From contig DYIZ01000017.1 in assembly GCA_020723385.1 (NCBI GenBank), positions 1 to 58,839 on the forward strand: DNA of 58,839 nucleotides, in the 5' to 3' direction. A model generated the notes under the pieces. That model searched no databases and had not been told where the DNA came from. It saw only the letters and a program-made list of their open reading frames with translations. The stretch comes from Candidatus Aquidulcis sp. (GTDB taxonomy: Bacteria > Chloroflexota > Anaerolineae > Anaerolineales > UBA4823). The position numbers and the translations under genes were made by a program. Of this stretch, positions 51,452-58,839 are shown piece by piece (the stretch's first letter is position 1; each line of letters starts with the position of its first letter).

Positions 51452-51501
51452 TGGATGATGCAGCACAGCAAACCCCAATGCGCCGCTGATATCTTGGTTG
51501 A

Positions 51502-54500
51502 TCATCGCCTCCCCGGGATGCGGGGACTGGCTGGCGGTTGTATCCCATTCTCCGGGCTGGCTGGTTTTCCTACAGGATCGCGCACCACCAGCGGGAGGTA
51601 GATCGTCTGCTGGCTGCCCGTTTCGGTCACATGGATCACCAGCGCGGCGCTGTCCTGGCTGGCGGGGTTGGAGACTTGCAAGGTGACGGTATATACCCCG
51701 GGGCTGGCGTAATCGTAGCTGGGGTGGGTCTCTGTCGAAGTTCCCACGCCGTCGCCGAAATTCCACACGAAAGTATTGGCATTTTGGCTGGTGTTGGTAA
51801 AGATCACTGTCTCGCCAACGGCTACGGCGGTTGCGTTCACTTCGAACCCGGCGACGGTTGGCGCGTAAACAGTGATGGGGTAGCTCGCCTGATCGGGGCC
51901 GTAGCCGTTCGATGCGGTGAGGGTGATATTGGCTGAGATGGGCGCGGTGTAGACGTGGGTGGGATGAGTCAGGGTGCTGGTCACGCCGTCCCCGAAATCC
52001 CACAGGTAGGAAGTAGCGTTCTGGCTGGTGTTGGTGAAGACCACGATCTCGCCCACCAATGCGACATCCTCGCTCATTTCGAACCCGGCAACGACTAGAT
52101 TGTACACGGCGATGGGATGGCTGGCCTGGGTCGAGCCGCAGCCATTCGAGGCGGTGAGAATTACATCGGTTTCCAGGGGCGCGGTGTAAACGTGGGTGGG
52201 GTTGGGCAATGTGCTGGTGATGCCGTCGCCAAAATCCCATTCGACGCGGGTTACATCGGTGACGATGCTCGTAAATGTGATGGTCTGTCCTACGAGCAGA
52301 ATGTCGTCGCTGGCAGAAAAGCTGGCCTGCGGGGCATTGGAAACCACCACCTGATCGAAGGCGAAATCGTAGCCGCAGCAGTTGGCGCTTCTCAGTGAGA
52401 CCGTGGCCGTCAGCGGCCAGTTGTAAACGTGGGTGGTGTCCGTCATCGTGTTTGTCCAGCCGTCGCCAAATTCCCACCAATATTCGTTCGCCCCGCTGCT
52501 CGTATTGGTGAAGGTGACCACATCGCCTACGCAAACCATATTGTCGCTGGCAGCAAAACCGGCGGTTGGCTGTGTTTGGACCCCAAACCAGCTCATCGCC
52601 GACTGCATCATGAGATCGGCATCGGGCGGGGCAAGCGCCTCGAACGGCCAGGCCAGGAACAGCGTGCGCCATGTGCCAGAATCGAACGTCAGGGCGTTGT
52701 CAATGCCTGCATTGCTCTGGAATGCGACGGTTGCCGGGAAAAGGGCTGTCGCGCCATCGGCGCGCGGCTCGGGCTGGATGAAGGTGAACGGCCCCATTCC
52801 CTGCCCCACCGGGTTGCCGACAATACCATGGACGCCGGAGGCGCCGATGTTGTCAATGTATGCGCGCATTCGCAGGTAGACGCGATTGAAAAAAGTGCGT
52901 CCCGCATCCCACAGGTAATCCTGGCTCGACAGGAACAACCGCCCGCCGCCATCCAGGTAGGATGCCAGCCCCATCTCCTCGCGCGGGCGCAGGGTGTCCA
53001 CCTGATAAGCCCCGGTGAACCAGATAATTGCCCGGTGTGCGGCTAACGTGCGGCTGTCGGGGCTGCCCTGGAGGGTCATATCCCAATAGTCGAAAGTGAA
53101 ATTCCCGTTGGTTAGCGCCATCATGTATCTCAGCTCGAAGTTTGGCAGACCGCGGTCATCGTCCACCAGCAGCACACAGGCGGGAACGCGCGTATCAACC
53201 ACCGTGCTCACCGGCGGGCCAGGTGTCCATTGGGGGGTGAGGGTCAGTATGCCAGCCTGCGCCATTCCTGGCGCGGCGCTCTCCGGGATGGTCACGCGCA
53301 CGCCCACCTGGCCTCTCGATCCGCTGAACATGACAAGGCTGCTGATCGGCTGACCATTCGAAGGGTTGTAGGTATATCCCGGCCAACCGCCGCTGAACGA
53401 TAGCGCAAAGTAGTTATAGCCCCCGCAATTTTCCAGGGTGATGACATGACCGTACTGCGCGCCAGCTTCTCCCCACCCGATGGGCGGCGTTGTCACGTTG
53501 ACGCAGGCGCTGGCGGAGACGCAGACTACCTCGAAGTCGGCCATGATCGTGTCGGGCGGGCCGGCGTTGAATACATGCACGTTCTTCACGGCGATGCAGC
53601 TATTTGTCGGGCAGGAGGCGGGCTGCCACGAGCCGCTCTCGGGATTCGTCCCGAAGGCGAAGTTGGCATTACCGGTCGCGCCAGGCGGGAATGGATCGCC
53701 TGTGTCGCCGGTGTTGACGTTATTTTCCAATTGGAGCAGCCCGTCGGCCTGTTCGAGCGAGACGAGATAGTGCCACGATGGGCACTGGCAGGAGGGATAC
53801 AGCTTGCACTCGTTATCGTTGCCCTCCCACAGGTTCCACTTCTCCTCGTCCACGTGCCAGATGAGCAGGCCGCGGCCCGGCAGGAACGCGTCGTACCCCA
53901 TCGGTTGGCGATTCTCGACGAGAAAATATTCCCCATCGGTCAGATACGGCGACGCCAGCTTGTACACGGTATCATATTGCTCGACCGGACTGATCAGGTT
54001 GTTGGTGAAGTTCAGCGTTATCTCCGTGGGAGACACGAAGCCCATCAGCATCCGCGACCACGCATCCGGCCAGGCCGGGGAGGATCCGTTAAAGCCGGGG
54101 CCGTTCCAGCTTCCTGTGCTCATCAAGCTCCAGTCGCCTGCCCCGGCTGACGAGCCATCTGTGTCGTACAGGTCGGGCAGGCCGAACAAATTGTGTCCCA
54201 ACTCGTGGCAGAATACACCGATGGTTTGGTCGCTGGCGCCAGGCGAGACGGTGGTCATATACTCTGGAACAAAGGCAAAATTATCCACATACACCCCTTC
54301 GCCCGTCCAGGCCACACCTGGCCCGCCGCTGGAGGTCAGATTCCATGAGCTTGACCAGATGTCGTTGGTGCTGCCGGTGATCTCAGCCCCCGCCCCGGCG
54401 TGAACGACCAACAGCCCATCCACGAACCCATCGCTGTTGTTATCGTATTGGCTGAAATCAATGAGCGGATCGAGCAGGGGGATGACATCCCAGACGATGC

Positions 54501-55023
54501 CCTGCAAGTTTTGCGGGAAAGCGCCCCAGCCGTAATCGTCGGGGGTGCCGGTCAGCCCATCGGCGTTGATGTAACCGGCAGGGCCGTTGTACGGGCGAGG
54601 GAGACCGGAGACCCATCCCAGGCTGCCCGGCAGGTTGACCGTCGCCAGAGTCAGCGTGGAGCCGGAGACCTCATCGAAATAATCCCTCACCGAGTTGACG
54701 CCCGGCCCCGGCGCGGCAAAAACCAGGTTGTCGAAGAAGGTGGGTGTGACCATCCCCGGGTTATCGCTGAATTGGACGGCGACGACCAGCAGTTTGAAAT
54801 TGCCTGTGGGGGGCACGAGCATCCGTTGGGGAACATCCACCCCCCGGCTGTAGCGAGAACTCAGATTGGGGAGGGCGCGGCCCTCCCGGCGGAGCTTCTC
54901 GACCAGCGAGGGGTGTGGCGGCATCGGGTTCAGATTTTCGGGAGAATGGGCTGCCGGTCGGGGCTGTATCCCTGCCAGCAGCATCAAAATTATCGCCCAG
55001 GTGAAGAGAAATGAGCGTCTCAT
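51502..55023 (-). CDS. Secreted M6 family metalloprotease (immune inhibitor A-like) with four PKD domains
   Basis: A 1173-residue exported zinc protease. The start has a strong AAGGAGG site. After signal and propeptide, the M6 core has KLLVVAVQFSDNP, VRDYFDEVSGSTLTL and the zinc motif FCHELGHNLFGLPDLYD near residue 270, with H-E-x-x-H-x-x-x-x-x-x-D matching M6 usage. WSLMSTGSWNG gives the Met-turn. A C-terminal lobe (500-800) includes a Rossmann-like segment with CVLLVDDDRG. Four PKD domains (from about 810) each carry WxFGDG. The tail QTIYLPLVVRD is followed by 26 more residues, so the YLP motif is not at the very end. It degrades proteins outside the cell. Confidence 0.92.
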   Translation of the reverse strand: MRRSFLFTWAIILMLLAGIQPRPAAHSPENLNPMPPHPSLVEKLRREGRALPNLSSRYSRGVDVPQRMLVPPTGNFKLLVVAVQFSDNPGMVTPTFFDNLVFAAPGPGVNSVRDYFDEVSGSTLTLATVNLPGSLGWVSGLPRPYNGPAGYINADGLTGTPDDYGWGAFPQNLQGIVWDVIPLLDPLIDFSQYDNNSDGFVDGLLVVHAGAGAEITGSTNDIWSSSWNLTSSGGPGVAWTGEGVYVDNFAFVPEYMTTVSPGASDQTIGVFCHELGHNLFGLPDLYDTDGSSAGAGDWSLMSTGSWNGPGFNGSSPAWPDAWSRMLMGFVSPTEITLNFTNNLISPVEQYDTVYKLASPYLTDGEYFLVENRQPMGYDAFLPGRGLLIWHVDEEKWNLWEGNDNECKLYPSCQCPSWHYLVSLEQADGLLQLENNVNTGDTGDPFPPGATGNANFAFGTNPESGSWQPASCPTNSCIAVKNVHVFNAGPPDTIMADFEVVCVSASACVNVTTPPIGWGEAGAQYGHVITLENCGGYNYFALSFSGGWPGYTYNPSNGQPISSLVMFSGSRGQVGVRVTIPESAAPGMAQAGILTLTPQWTPGPPVSTVVDTRVPACVLLVDDDRGLPNFELRYMMALTNGNFTFDYWDMTLQGSPDSRTLAAHRAIIWFTGAYQVDTLRPREEMGLASYLDGGGRLFLSSQDYLWDAGRTFFNRVYLRMRAYIDNIGASGVHGIVGNPVGQGMGPFTFIQPEPRADGATALFPATVAFQSNAGIDNALTFDSGTWRTLFLAWPFEALAPPDADLMMQSAMSWFGVQTQPTAGFAASDNMVCVGDVVTFTNTSSGANEYWWEFGDGWTNTMTDTTHVYNWPLTATVSLRSANCCGYDFAFDQVVVSNAPQASFSASDDILLVGQTITFTSIVTDVTRVEWDFGDGITSTLPNPTHVYTAPLETDVILTASNGCGSTQASHPIAVYNLVVAGFEMSEDVALVGEIVVFTNTSQNATSYLWDFGDGVTSTLTHPTHVYTAPISANITLTASNGYGPDQASYPITVYAPTVAGFEVNATAVAVGETVIFTNTSQNANTFVWNFGDGVGTSTETHPSYDYASPGVYTVTLQVSNPASQDSAALVIHVTETGSQQTIYLPLVVRDPVGKPASPENGIQPPASPRIPGRR

Positions 55024-55210
55024 GGTGTCCTCCTTTTTTGGGTGATCACGCTGCTTTTTACCCCCGTCCGCTCACAGCGAGTTGGTATCACCGCCGGGCA
55101 CATCCGGCACATCTGCCCTAAAAAGAGTATACAGAAAAATGGGTCATGAATCAACAGGGATTAGATTATCAGCGATCAAACCATCGCCTGATTGACTGAC
55201 AAATTTATTT

Positions 55211-55284
55211 TTTCACCGCAGAGTTCGCAGAGATCGCCGAGAAAACTGATAAAAACTCTGCGGACTCAGCGTTCTCTGCGGTAA
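55211..55284. repeat. Dispersed palindromic GCAGAG repeat
   Basis: Arms TTTCACCGCAGAG / CTCTGCGGTAAA with internal GCAGAGA copies, in the 285-base gap before the M6 gene. The rest of this gap holds no visible gene. Confidence 0.75.
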
Positions 55285-55308
55285 ATCCCCAGTCGAAGTT
55301 AAGATTTG

Positions 55309-55731
55309 TCAATCACTCAGAACCATCGCCCGCAACACATGAATCAAGAGCGCCAGCCCAATTCCCATGCCGATAACGGCGATCACAAACACGCAGCCTT
55401 GTTCCTGCCAGCTCAGCCGCCGCCAATCGGACTTGTTGATCGCAGGCTGCGCCATTCTGCCCAGCATGGCATCGTTACGACTCGAGGTCGCCATGTGGGC
55501 GACGATATTCACCAATGGAATTGCCAGATCGCGGCGGAAGGCCAGGTAATAGGCTGGCATGAAACAGAACAGCGCGAATGACGCCTCGCCGGCCCAGCCG
55601 GCCCATTGCGCCTGTTCGGCACGCCAGATAAAAAAGAAAATCATCCCGCCGGAGAAGAACAACCCCGGCATCCAAATCAATAGTTTGTCGAAAAAGGACA
55701 TTTTGGGCATGTTGCGATCCGTTTGGTTCAT
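55309..55731 (-). CDS. Small membrane protein of unknown function
   Basis: A 140-residue protein with helices near residues 18-40 (IWMPGLFFSGGMIFFFIW), 45-65 and 112-135. The loop between them (NDAMLGRMAQPAINKSDWRRLSWQEQGC) is cytosolic or outer. Its start overlaps the stop of the metallo-beta-lactamase-like gene (ATGA, 4 bases), so it is translationally coupled to it and probably works with it or shares its regulation. I do not recognise a family. Confidence 0.75.
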   Translation of the reverse strand: MNQTDRNMPKMSFFDKLLIWMPGLFFSGGMIFFFIWRAEQAQWAGWAGEASFALFCFMPAYYLAFRRDLAIPLVNIVAHMATSSRNDAMLGRMAQPAINKSDWRRLSWQEQGCVFVIAVIGMGIGLALLIHVLRAMVLSD

Positions 55732-56621
55732 GGCATGGCCTCGAGTAAATCCAGCGTATGCTGTATCAGCCCCGGGTCCAGCCGCTCGCCGTGACCTGGG
55801 ACGATCACATCCGCCTCGAATTGGAGCAGCTTGTGAACGGCATCAGGCCACGCCTTCAGGTCTGCGTCGGCGATATTGCCCACCCCGTCCCAGCCAAGGA
55901 TCATGCAGCTACCGAAGAGCAGCTTGCGGCTCGGGAAATAGACGGCGACTTTATCGGGCGCCTGCGAGGGGCCAGGGTAGAACACGATGACTTCCTCGCC
56001 TCCGAAGGTCAGCGTCAGTCCCTCGTCGAGCGGGAAAGTATGATCGGGGGGCAGGTAAACCATGTCGAGTTGAGCCTGGTAAGCGGGCGCCTGCGGGTCG
56101 CCGATCTGATCGAGCATGGATTGGCGCACACGCTCACTGCGCTCAGTGATGAGCTGGGCGGTCAAGTCAGAACCGTACACCGGGATGCCGGCTTCGATCA
56201 GCGCCTGGTTGCCGCCCAGGTTGTCGGCGTGATAGCCGGTGTTGATGGCAACCATTTTGCGCTCATCGAACTGTTGGGCAATCCAGTCGAGTAAATTACG
56301 CGCCGCCTCGGGCGTATTCGTCGAGCCGGCCAGCACCAGCGTGCCATCGGCCATCTCGACCAGGACTGAATTGGACATCCAGGGGAATTTGTCGGTGACG
56401 ACGAACGCGCCTTCCCCGACCTGGCGCAGGTAGAGCGAGTCTGCCAGCTCGATGCGTTCTGGCGAGTCGGGCGATACGGCTTTCGAGAGAGTGGGGGATT
56501 GTACAGGTGTAGGGGAAGGCGACCCGGCTGTGGGGGAAGGTTGTGAAACGGTGCAAGCAGCCGCAGACAATATCACGACCACTCCGAACAGAAAATAAAC
56601 GCGTAAAAGGTATTTTTTCAT
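55728..56621 (-). CDS. Metallo-beta-lactamase fold lipoprotein, B1/B2-like with altered zinc site
   Basis: A 297-residue lipoprotein (SAAACTVS lipobox) with a metallo-beta-lactamase domain from about residue 60. It resembles subclass B1/B2 enzymes: INTGYHADNLGGN aligns with the CphA-type NTNYHTDRAGG loop, FYPGPSQAPDKVAVYFP with the loop holding His196, LLFGSCMI with Cys221, and VPGHGERL with His263. Thus His118, Asp120, Cys221 and His263 equivalents are present, but position 116 is Gly and position 196 is Gln. The three-ligand Zn2 site is kept and the Zn1 site is largely lost. It may be a mono-zinc hydrolase; beta-lactam activity is unproven. It is coupled to the small membrane protein downstream. 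Confidence 0.85.
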   Translation of the reverse strand: MKKYLLRVYFLFGVVVILSAAACTVSQPSPTAGSPSPTPVQSPTLSKAVSPDSPERIELADSLYLRQVGEGAFVVTDKFPWMSNSVLVEMADGTLVLAGSTNTPEAARNLLDWIAQQFDERKMVAINTGYHADNLGGNQALIEAGIPVYGSDLTAQLITERSERVRQSMLDQIGDPQAPAYQAQLDMVYLPPDHTFPLDEGLTLTFGGEEVIVFYPGPSQAPDKVAVYFPSRKLLFGSCMILGWDGVGNIADADLKAWPDAVHKLLQFEADVIVPGHGERLDPGLIQHTLDLLEAMP

Positions 56622-56680
56622 TTCAATTCACTAGCGTGTATTGATCAAAGTGCTGATGGCCAACACAGAATGCCATGAGT

Positions 56681-57292
56681 TTACTCAGATGGCGTAGCGG
56701 TCCAGTTTATGGTGACATCCTCTGTCAGGATAGTACCGAAAATAGAAAATCCTTTGGGGAAAAAGAGCATCCCGTGGCTGGTAGTCGCAGAATCGAATAA
56801 ACCTTCGAGGGTGAAAATCCCGTCGCCTGTATCCTCATCGTAGGTGAATTGATCGTCGGTGATCGAGATAGAGGAAGACCCTGTCCACCAGAGTAGCTCC
56901 CCGGGCGCAGGATATGTCCATATCTCCCAGGTTGTTATCCTACAACTTAAGACGGAAAAGGTAAGAATTGGGGTAGACATTCCGAAACTTGACACTGTTT
57001 CCTCGCTTTCCCATGTCCCGTTTGCAGCTAAACATGCCGGCGTAGGGGATGCAGTTTTGGTCAATGTAGAGGTCGCAGTCGGGAGGAATGTTGGCGTTAG
57101 CGTGGCAGTTTCAGTCGCAGTCGGGGTGAAAGTTGCCGTTGGACTCGATGTAGGTGTGGTGGTTGTGGTGGGTGAAGGTGTATCGGTTGGCAGTGTAGTT
57201 GCGGTAGGCGTCGGCGGCTCAGAAGCCAATATACTGCACCCGGATAGAACGAGTAAACAAAAAAGCATGGCGATTGATAGTGCAATTTTCAT
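56681..57292 (-). CDS. Lipoprotein with Thr/Pro stalk and C-terminal beta domain
   Basis: A 203-residue lipoprotein. The signal ends LLVLSGCSIL (lipobox). Residues 25-88 are a Thr/Pro/Ser stalk (TPTATTLPTDTPSP and similar) that would span the wall. The end (about 90-203) is a beta domain starting CLAANGTWESEE and ending INWTATP. It matches the C-terminal domain of the FG-GAP protein at 3938 (C-x-x-x-G-T-W-x-G and TATGTWTAD), so the two share a small binding or packing domain with two cysteines. No enzyme motif is seen. Confidence 0.8.
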   Translation of the reverse strand: MKIALSIAMLFCLLVLSGCSILASEPPTPTATTLPTDTPSPTTTTTPTSSPTATFTPTATETATLTPTFLPTATSTLTKTASPTPACLAANGTWESEETVSSFGMSTPILTFSVLSCRITTWEIWTYPAPGELLWWTGSSSISITDDQFTYDEDTGDGIFTLEGLFDSATTSHGMLFFPKGFSIFGTILTEDVTINWTATPSE

Positions 57293-57374
57293 ATCTGCCC
57301 TCGTATTTTAGAAATTTATATTGACCAATGGCGGCTATGATTAGCTCTCGGATGCAGAAATTATACCCAGCAGT

Positions 57375-57764
57375 TTATTTCTTTTTATTCGCTTTTATCT
57401 CGGCGTTTTTCGAATTTTCAGCCACTCTAAATTTCACAATCCTGCTGATCAATTCCAATGGCATGGGTTTGTCTATCGGAAATTGTACCGAGCCTTTTGC
57501 GCTATCATAGGCTGATAATTCTTGTTCGAATGCCTGGATTCCACTTGGGGTGGGATAAAACCCGATATGATTTTTATGAGCAGCAAAGTGGACCAAATTA
57601 CCTTTCAGCGCGAAAGTGGGCATTTGATAACTGATTTTTTCCTCGGCCTCAGGCGCGGCGGCTTTAATGACCGCCCGTAATTCTTCCAGTATTTTCTGTA
57701 CGTCTTTTGGGAAAGTTGCAATGTACTCATCAATCGAGTTGTAACCAATTTTATTGCTCTCCAT
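57375..57764 (-). CDS. DUF1801 family protein (YdhG/iron-chaperone-like)
   Basis: A 129-residue cytosolic protein of the DUF1801 family, whose members include the Bacillus FraF/YdhG-type iron chaperones. Landmarks are SIDEYIATFPKDVQKILEELRAVIKAAAPEAEEKISY, MPTFALKGNLVHFAAHKNHIGFYP and KPMPLELISRIVKFR. The start has GGAAAAA 8 bases upstream. The length is normal for the family. The role in iron handling is inferred from relatives and is not visible in motif form. It appears monocistronic. Confidence 0.9.
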   Translation of the reverse strand: MESNKIGYNSIDEYIATFPKDVQKILEELRAVIKAAAPEAEEKISYQMPTFALKGNLVHFAAHKNHIGFYPTPSGIQAFEQELSAYDSAKGSVQFPIDKPMPLELISRIVKFRVAENSKNAEIKANKKK

Positions 57765-57923
57765 AAGTTTTTCCTTTTTATTTTAGTTGTTCTGGAAGGA
57801 GCCATCCGACAGATGCGGTGCGCCGGTTGCGGTTGGCGTTGGCGTAAGGATTGGGACGCCGAACGACCGAAACACATTACTGATGAATATATACAAAAAA
57901 TCAAATTTCGGTATTTTCTGGTT

Positions 57924-58745
57924 TCACAACGCCAGGGCCAGCAGGGTGCGGAAAGCGTTGTAGATCGTGAGCATGTCGTTAGCGGTGTACTCGACTTTGT
58001 GTTCCTGCGCGCGGCGGGCGCCGGGCAGCAGGCTGGCTTTGTCGGCCATCTCGGATCGTACGAATTCTACTGTCACCGTGATGGGGGCGGGAACGACGAA
58101 GGGCGGCGGCGTTTGTCCGGCGTGGAGGCGAAGCACCGCTCGCCGTGCGGCGTCGTAGATCAACTGCTGAGAGGCAGCAGGCGGCAGGCATTCGGCAGAC
58201 ATACGCCCGTTGGCTTTTTTGACCACCGAGGTTTCGATGGCCCCAAAGAAATCACAAGCTTCGGCGCATACGGTCTGATCGCCGGAGACCATGATCACCG
58301 GCACACCGAAGTGCCCGCAAACGCTCCCATTCAGACCAGATTCGCCGAACAGCCGCCCATTGATCCACAAGTTGGCGACCCGCTCGCTGGACCAGGTGTG
58401 CTCGAGGATGGCAAATGCCGTTCCGACCCGAGCATGATAGCCCACGAACATGGCCGCGTCTACGCCCTCATCCACGCCTTGAATCATCGAGAGGGGCGAG
58501 GGCGTCCCCGAGTTGAGACGAGCCCGTGGGTCCAGTTCTTCGAGGAGAATATTGCGGCCAGTATCATGCCCGTCGGTCACGATGATCTCCTCGGCTCCGG
58601 CGTCGAATGCGCCGCGGATAGCGGCATTCACGTCGGCGGTCATCAATTTTCGAAAACGGGGGTATTCGGGATGCGTGGCAGTGACCTGATCCCAATGGAC
58701 GACGCCAGTAACCCCTTCCATATCGGCAGCGATCAATATTTTCAT
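57924..58745 (-). CDS. dppA: M55 family D-aminopeptidase (DppA-like)
   Basis: A 273-residue zinc aminopeptidase that removes D-amino acids from peptides, with relatives in dipeptide transport operons and peptidoglycan peptide turnover. The start has AGGAGG 9 bases upstream. Family zinc ligands are recognisable: D8 and E10 in AADMEGVTGV, the histidine in DGHDTGRN, the histidine in VGYHARVGT and the glutamate in FGESGLNG. The length matches the family, which forms decameric rings. No dpp transporter is adjacent. A composite repeat follows upstream at 58782. Confidence 0.92.
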   Translation of the reverse strand: MKILIAADMEGVTGVVHWDQVTATHPEYPRFRKLMTADVNAAIRGAFDAGAEEIIVTDGHDTGRNILLEELDPRARLNSGTPSPLSMIQGVDEGVDAAMFVGYHARVGTAFAILEHTWSSERVANLWINGRLFGESGLNGSVCGHFGVPVIMVSGDQTVCAEACDFFGAIETSVVKKANGRMSAECLPPAASQQLIYDAARRAVLRLHAGQTPPPFVVPAPITVTVEFVRSEMADKASLLPGARRAQEHKVEYTANDMLTIYNAFRTLLALAL

Positions 58746-58781
58746 GGGTAGAGCCTCCTGGTTTTCGATAGTGTATCACAG

Positions 58782-58839
58782 TGCGGCTTCCAGCCGCAAT
58801 AAAAGAAACAACGCAGAGACGCAGAGTTGCAAAGGCGCA
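58782..58839. repeat. Composite dispersed repeat, truncated by the window edge
   Basis: Hairpin GCGGCTTCCAGCCGC followed by AACGCAGAGACGCAGAG. It is the inverse-orientation counterpart of 29657-29766. The second half lies outside the window. Confidence 0.75.

Noticed and set aside
57813-58751. Plus-strand open frame of 312 codons opposite dppA
   Set aside because: Antisense shadow; the minus strand has all M55 zinc ligands and a strong ribosome site.

Overview
The window looks like a chromosomal piece of a Chloroflexota bacterium, most likely class Anaerolineae. This is inferred from gene content, not from a marker gene. The signs are many large exported multidomain proteins, a recurrent YLP-[LIV]-[VI]-x-R tail on them, abundant dispersed palindromes, and single-membrane-style envelope proteins. 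No rRNA, CRISPR array, transposase or phage gene was seen.

Layout. 219-8340 (+): a TPR lipoprotein, a tRNA-Sec-like sequence, a CPA2 antiporter, small soluble proteins (DUF3788, VOC, cupin), an exported FG-GAP protein, a frameshifted alpha/beta hydrolase and an esterase. 8397-11611 (-): a NACHT-HEAT NTPase and a zinc-ribbon coiled-coil protein. 11728-29607 (+): the most interesting block. It holds a sensor histidine kinase, an HprK-like kinase, an ECF sigma / anti-sigma pair, and a 51-residue peptide gene that is easy to overlook. It also holds a PqqD-like protein, two C25 (gingipain-like) cysteine peptidases, several exported proteins sharing an FN3-like module, and a GT-C glycosyltransferase. 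29798-46048 (-): an ABC-2 ATPase-permease fusion, a legumain-like peptidase, two secreted starch-degrading GH13 enzymes, GNAT, a CorA-like transporter, a lipoprotein and a radical SAM-HhH protein. 46092-48046 (+): a strong promoter and a tryptophan-type T-box leader driving an orphan trpB2. 48114-58745 (-): an exported HExxH/NHL/LamG protein, an M6 protease with PKD domains, a metallo-beta-lactamase-like lipoprotein, small proteins and a DppA-type aminopeptidase.

How the parts fit. The 14-28 kb block reads as a peptide-modification and export system. The small peptide carries a leader-like YxxPxI motif of the kind read by PqqD-type RRE domains in lasso peptide pathways. HprK homologues are known as lasso-peptide serine kinases, yet no lasso cyclase or transglutaminase-like leader peptidase lies nearby. 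A membrane-anchored C25 peptidase could be the processing enzyme. The extracytoplasmic half of the anti-sigma factor has the same FN3-like module as the exported proteins of the cluster, which suggests a surface-sensing loop. The minus-strand blocks add a polymer-degrading secretome whose members carry the YLP motif at or near their C termini.
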